A stretch of 64,000 nucleotides of DNA, from assembly GCA_022829145.1 (NCBI GenBank), contig CM040742.1:9735131-9799130 (forward strand). The letters are read 5' to 3'. This document shows, piece by piece, positions 61,617 through 64,000 of this stretch. The translations under genes and the position numbers were made by a program. This DNA comes from Albula goreensis (Eukaryota; Chordata; Actinopteri; Albuliformes; Albulidae). The notes below the pieces were generated by a model, which saw nothing but the letters and a program-made list of their open reading frames with translations, did not search any database and had not been told where the DNA came from. Every line of letters starts with the position of its first letter. Position 1 is the stretch's first letter.

Positions 61617-64000
61617 GTGAGTTCATTATTTTCTAAAACTATCTTAAGCCAGCTTGTGAATTAGATATTTCATATTTACTGTGCGATGTAGCCATCCTAC
61701 ACACAGAAATTGCTACCGATAGCTAGCTTGTCAGCTATCTCTCACCAACGAGGCAACAACATAATAATTGACAGCAAATGTTAGCTAGCTGTCTTAAGAC
61801 GCTGAAGATTTGACGGTTGAAGATCTCGTATCAGCCAACCTAGCAATGGACTATAACGTTATTAATCTGTGCACAACAATGATCTGTGCTAACCGTACCA
61901 CCTATGGCTACACCTGTGCACTCATTGAATTGAGATGGAGTGTAACGTTATGCGGTGAGATGCTCGACTGTTGAAATAAACCAACAGCTAACTTGGACAG
62001 CTGACTAAACGCATGATATCACTATATAGTGAGAAGGAAGCAAAGGCGACAGTTTACGTTTCTTTGCTACAGTAGTGATAACTCAAGTTTTCTTGCCATG
62101 TATTTTGTATCGAGATTGTTCACCTAGCTAGCTATACTCTTCAATTAGGGTGGGGAACTGTAGATGTGTTTTAGTCTTGAGAATAGACTATATTGTCAGG
62201 TTGGACGACTTAAGGCGCTTGGTAGTAAGAATAATTAAAATGTTTGTTTTTTTGGAAAGTAACTGCTTAGGTTAGTGTCATTTACAGCTGCACGTACACC
62301 TAACGTCAAGTTCTAGCTAGCTATTAGTTGTCTAGCCTAACGTTGCGTGGTTTTTTGTTGCTTTGAAGAGTTGCGCTAGCTAGATAGGTAGCGGTCTCTT
62401 CACCCACACGCAAAGTGACGTTTGCTCTTTGGTGTCTATTGCAAGCTAATTAGCTAACAAGCACTATTTCGAAATGTGTGTGAGGCTTCGTGTTGGGAAC
62501 AGCATACGACAATCTAGCTAGTCTCATCTCGCTATGCATTAGACGTGTTAGTGTGTTGTTTTTGCATTTATGACTGAGTTTGAATACCGCCTGGTAGATT
62601 TCTTGGAAGTGAACCGTTTCACTTGAGGATATATATGGGTTTGGCATTGAAAGTATTCAAATTCCGTCAGATAGCTGGTAATCTATCGTTACATTTGTCA
62701 TACAGTGTTTGCTGTACATATGACAGGTGCCAAGAAAACAGATTATGGTAGCATACTCCGGTGAATCTCCAGAAATGTCATATTTGACATTTGCATAGCT
62801 TAGAAAGTTGAAAAATGTTTTCACCTTTTTATCTTCATCCAGTGAATAGTGTAATTTAACTCCACAGCCTGGTAACGTGGACTGTGTAGATTTGAATCAT
62901 AAATCATAAAACTTGTTTGTGGACTTTTTGAGTGTGTTTGCGAAGAGGAACGTGTCTAATGGGGGGAAGGGGGTGAATCAGAGGATGCTGATATTGAAGA
63001 TGCTTTTTTGCGTCATGTGAACCATCTGTCTGTTTGTACACTCTTTGCCTCCTGAAAATGCCCTCTAACCATCATTTGGTTTGAAGCAGCATGTAAGCAA
63101 AGCAGCCCACAGAATTTGAATTGTGCTGGGTTAGAGAGAGTAGCTTGGTAGCTGGCACACAAACCTTTTTATTTCTTCAACTGACAGATTCAGACCAGTA
63201 ACACCATGCGTGTGTAAAAGTGAGAGGGTGGGAGAGGGAGAGTGTGTGCATGTGTTAGAGAGAATATGTAATTGAGTGAGTGACAGAGTGCATGTTTAAA
63301 TGGTTTGAGTGCGCGTGTCCGTATATATATGTTAAAGGTATAATGGAGGGTTAGTGCCGTGTTTAGGGGTTTCAGCAGAGGAGGCCCATTAGATTAGACC
63401 CACTGCACTACATAAGTCCCAGGCTCACCGCAGAGCTGTCATCCCTGTATTTGAATGTGTGCTTTATGATTGCAAATGGCACCATAATAACCCAACCAGA
63501 GCGGTCCCTGCATTTAGTCACAGTGTGTGAGACCGGTGTGCTGCCTCCTCTTGGGGTTTGGGTCATTGGCCTGCCCTGCTTTGGGCCTGGGGAGCAAGTC
63601 TATGATGTGAGGAGACCTGCTGTGACCTGACACTGAGAGGGTCCAAGATGGGTTTTGAAGTGCTCCCGTCCCTCCCAAATTGCGCTATCTGCCTTTCTTG
63701 CTCTCTCTCTCTCTCTCTTTGTTGGTCAGGATTGAAATCTTGAACTAAGATTTAGATTAAGTAGTTATTTATTAACATGCTGATTCTGTTACTTGAAATT
63801 TGGGCTTGTATTCCTATAACTACAAAAAAATATATTTTACCATTTTTAAGATGTATGATGGTGGAATCTGTAGTTAATTTAACACTGAATTATGCTGAAT
63901 CCTATTCCTGCTGAGGACAGTGGGATTGATGCAGAGTCAGTTCACTCAGGTTTAAGTTTGGAGTTTGAACTTTGTTTGAACAGTTTTTTTTCCCATTGTT
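61617..64000 (+). other. Intron 1 of the beta-arrestin gene (incomplete)
   Basis: No second exon with the expected VFKKSSPN coding sequence occurs before the window ends, so intron 1 is longer than 2.38 kb. Nothing else is recognised in it. Confidence 0.6.

Overview
The window is vertebrate nuclear DNA from a ray-finned fish, very probably a teleost. Genes have short exons with GT-AG introns, the spaces between are rich in CA/GT microsatellites and minisatellites, and tRNA-derived SINE sequence and hAT/mariner-type DNA transposon pieces occur. An actinodin gene, a family known from fish fin folds and absent from tetrapods, fixes the lineage. No retrovirus-like or other capsid- or envelope-bearing element was recognised.

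Layout. About 1-6.1 kb is non-coding and lies downstream of vamp2 (6.1-14.0 kb, minus; synaptobrevin-2). A tRNA-Leu(AAG) gene sits at 14.9 kb. aurkb (16.1-21.3 kb, minus; Aurora kinase B, nine coding exons, 332 aa) and tmem107 (22.8-26.6 kb, minus; ciliary transition-zone protein, 140 aa) follow. At 28.0-29.3 kb there is a compact RNA-gene cluster: a U8 snoRNA (SNORD118), tRNA-Ser(GCT), tRNA-Thr(AGT) and tRNA-Leu(TAG). A proline-rich actinodin gene lies at 32.1-34.8 kb (minus). From about 36.4 to 51.9 kb I find mainly repeats plus three phase-compatible candidate exons of an unidentified minus-strand gene. ap4m1 (51.9-58.5 kb, plus; AP-4 mu subunit, 15 coding exons, 441 aa) follows, and the first coding exon of a beta-arrestin, best fit arrb2, lies at 61.6 kb with its intron running off the right end.

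vamp2, tmem107, aurkb, U8 and tRNA genes are also neighbours on human 17p13.1, and ARRB2 is on 17p13. AP4M1 is on human chromosome 7, so this fish segment joins two human neighbourhoods. The genes serve unrelated cell functions: synaptic fusion, mitosis, cilia, rRNA processing and translation, fin-ray development, endosomal sorting and receptor desensitisation.

The main unusual observations are: (1) tmem107 has two homologous, adjacent 97-bp versions of exon 4 in the same splice phase, arranged as a mutually exclusive pair; (2) the U8 gene lies upstream of tmem107 and divergent from it, not in its 3' UTR as in human; (3) ap4m1 intron 5 is filled by a 36-bp tandem array that stays open in the frame of the preceding exon; (4) a perfect 24-bp inverted repeat touches an actinodin splice acceptor; (5) the vamp2 start codon appears to be split by intron 1; (6) vamp2 and actinodin each carry one apparent +1 frame error in a C-run, which looks like a sequencing error.
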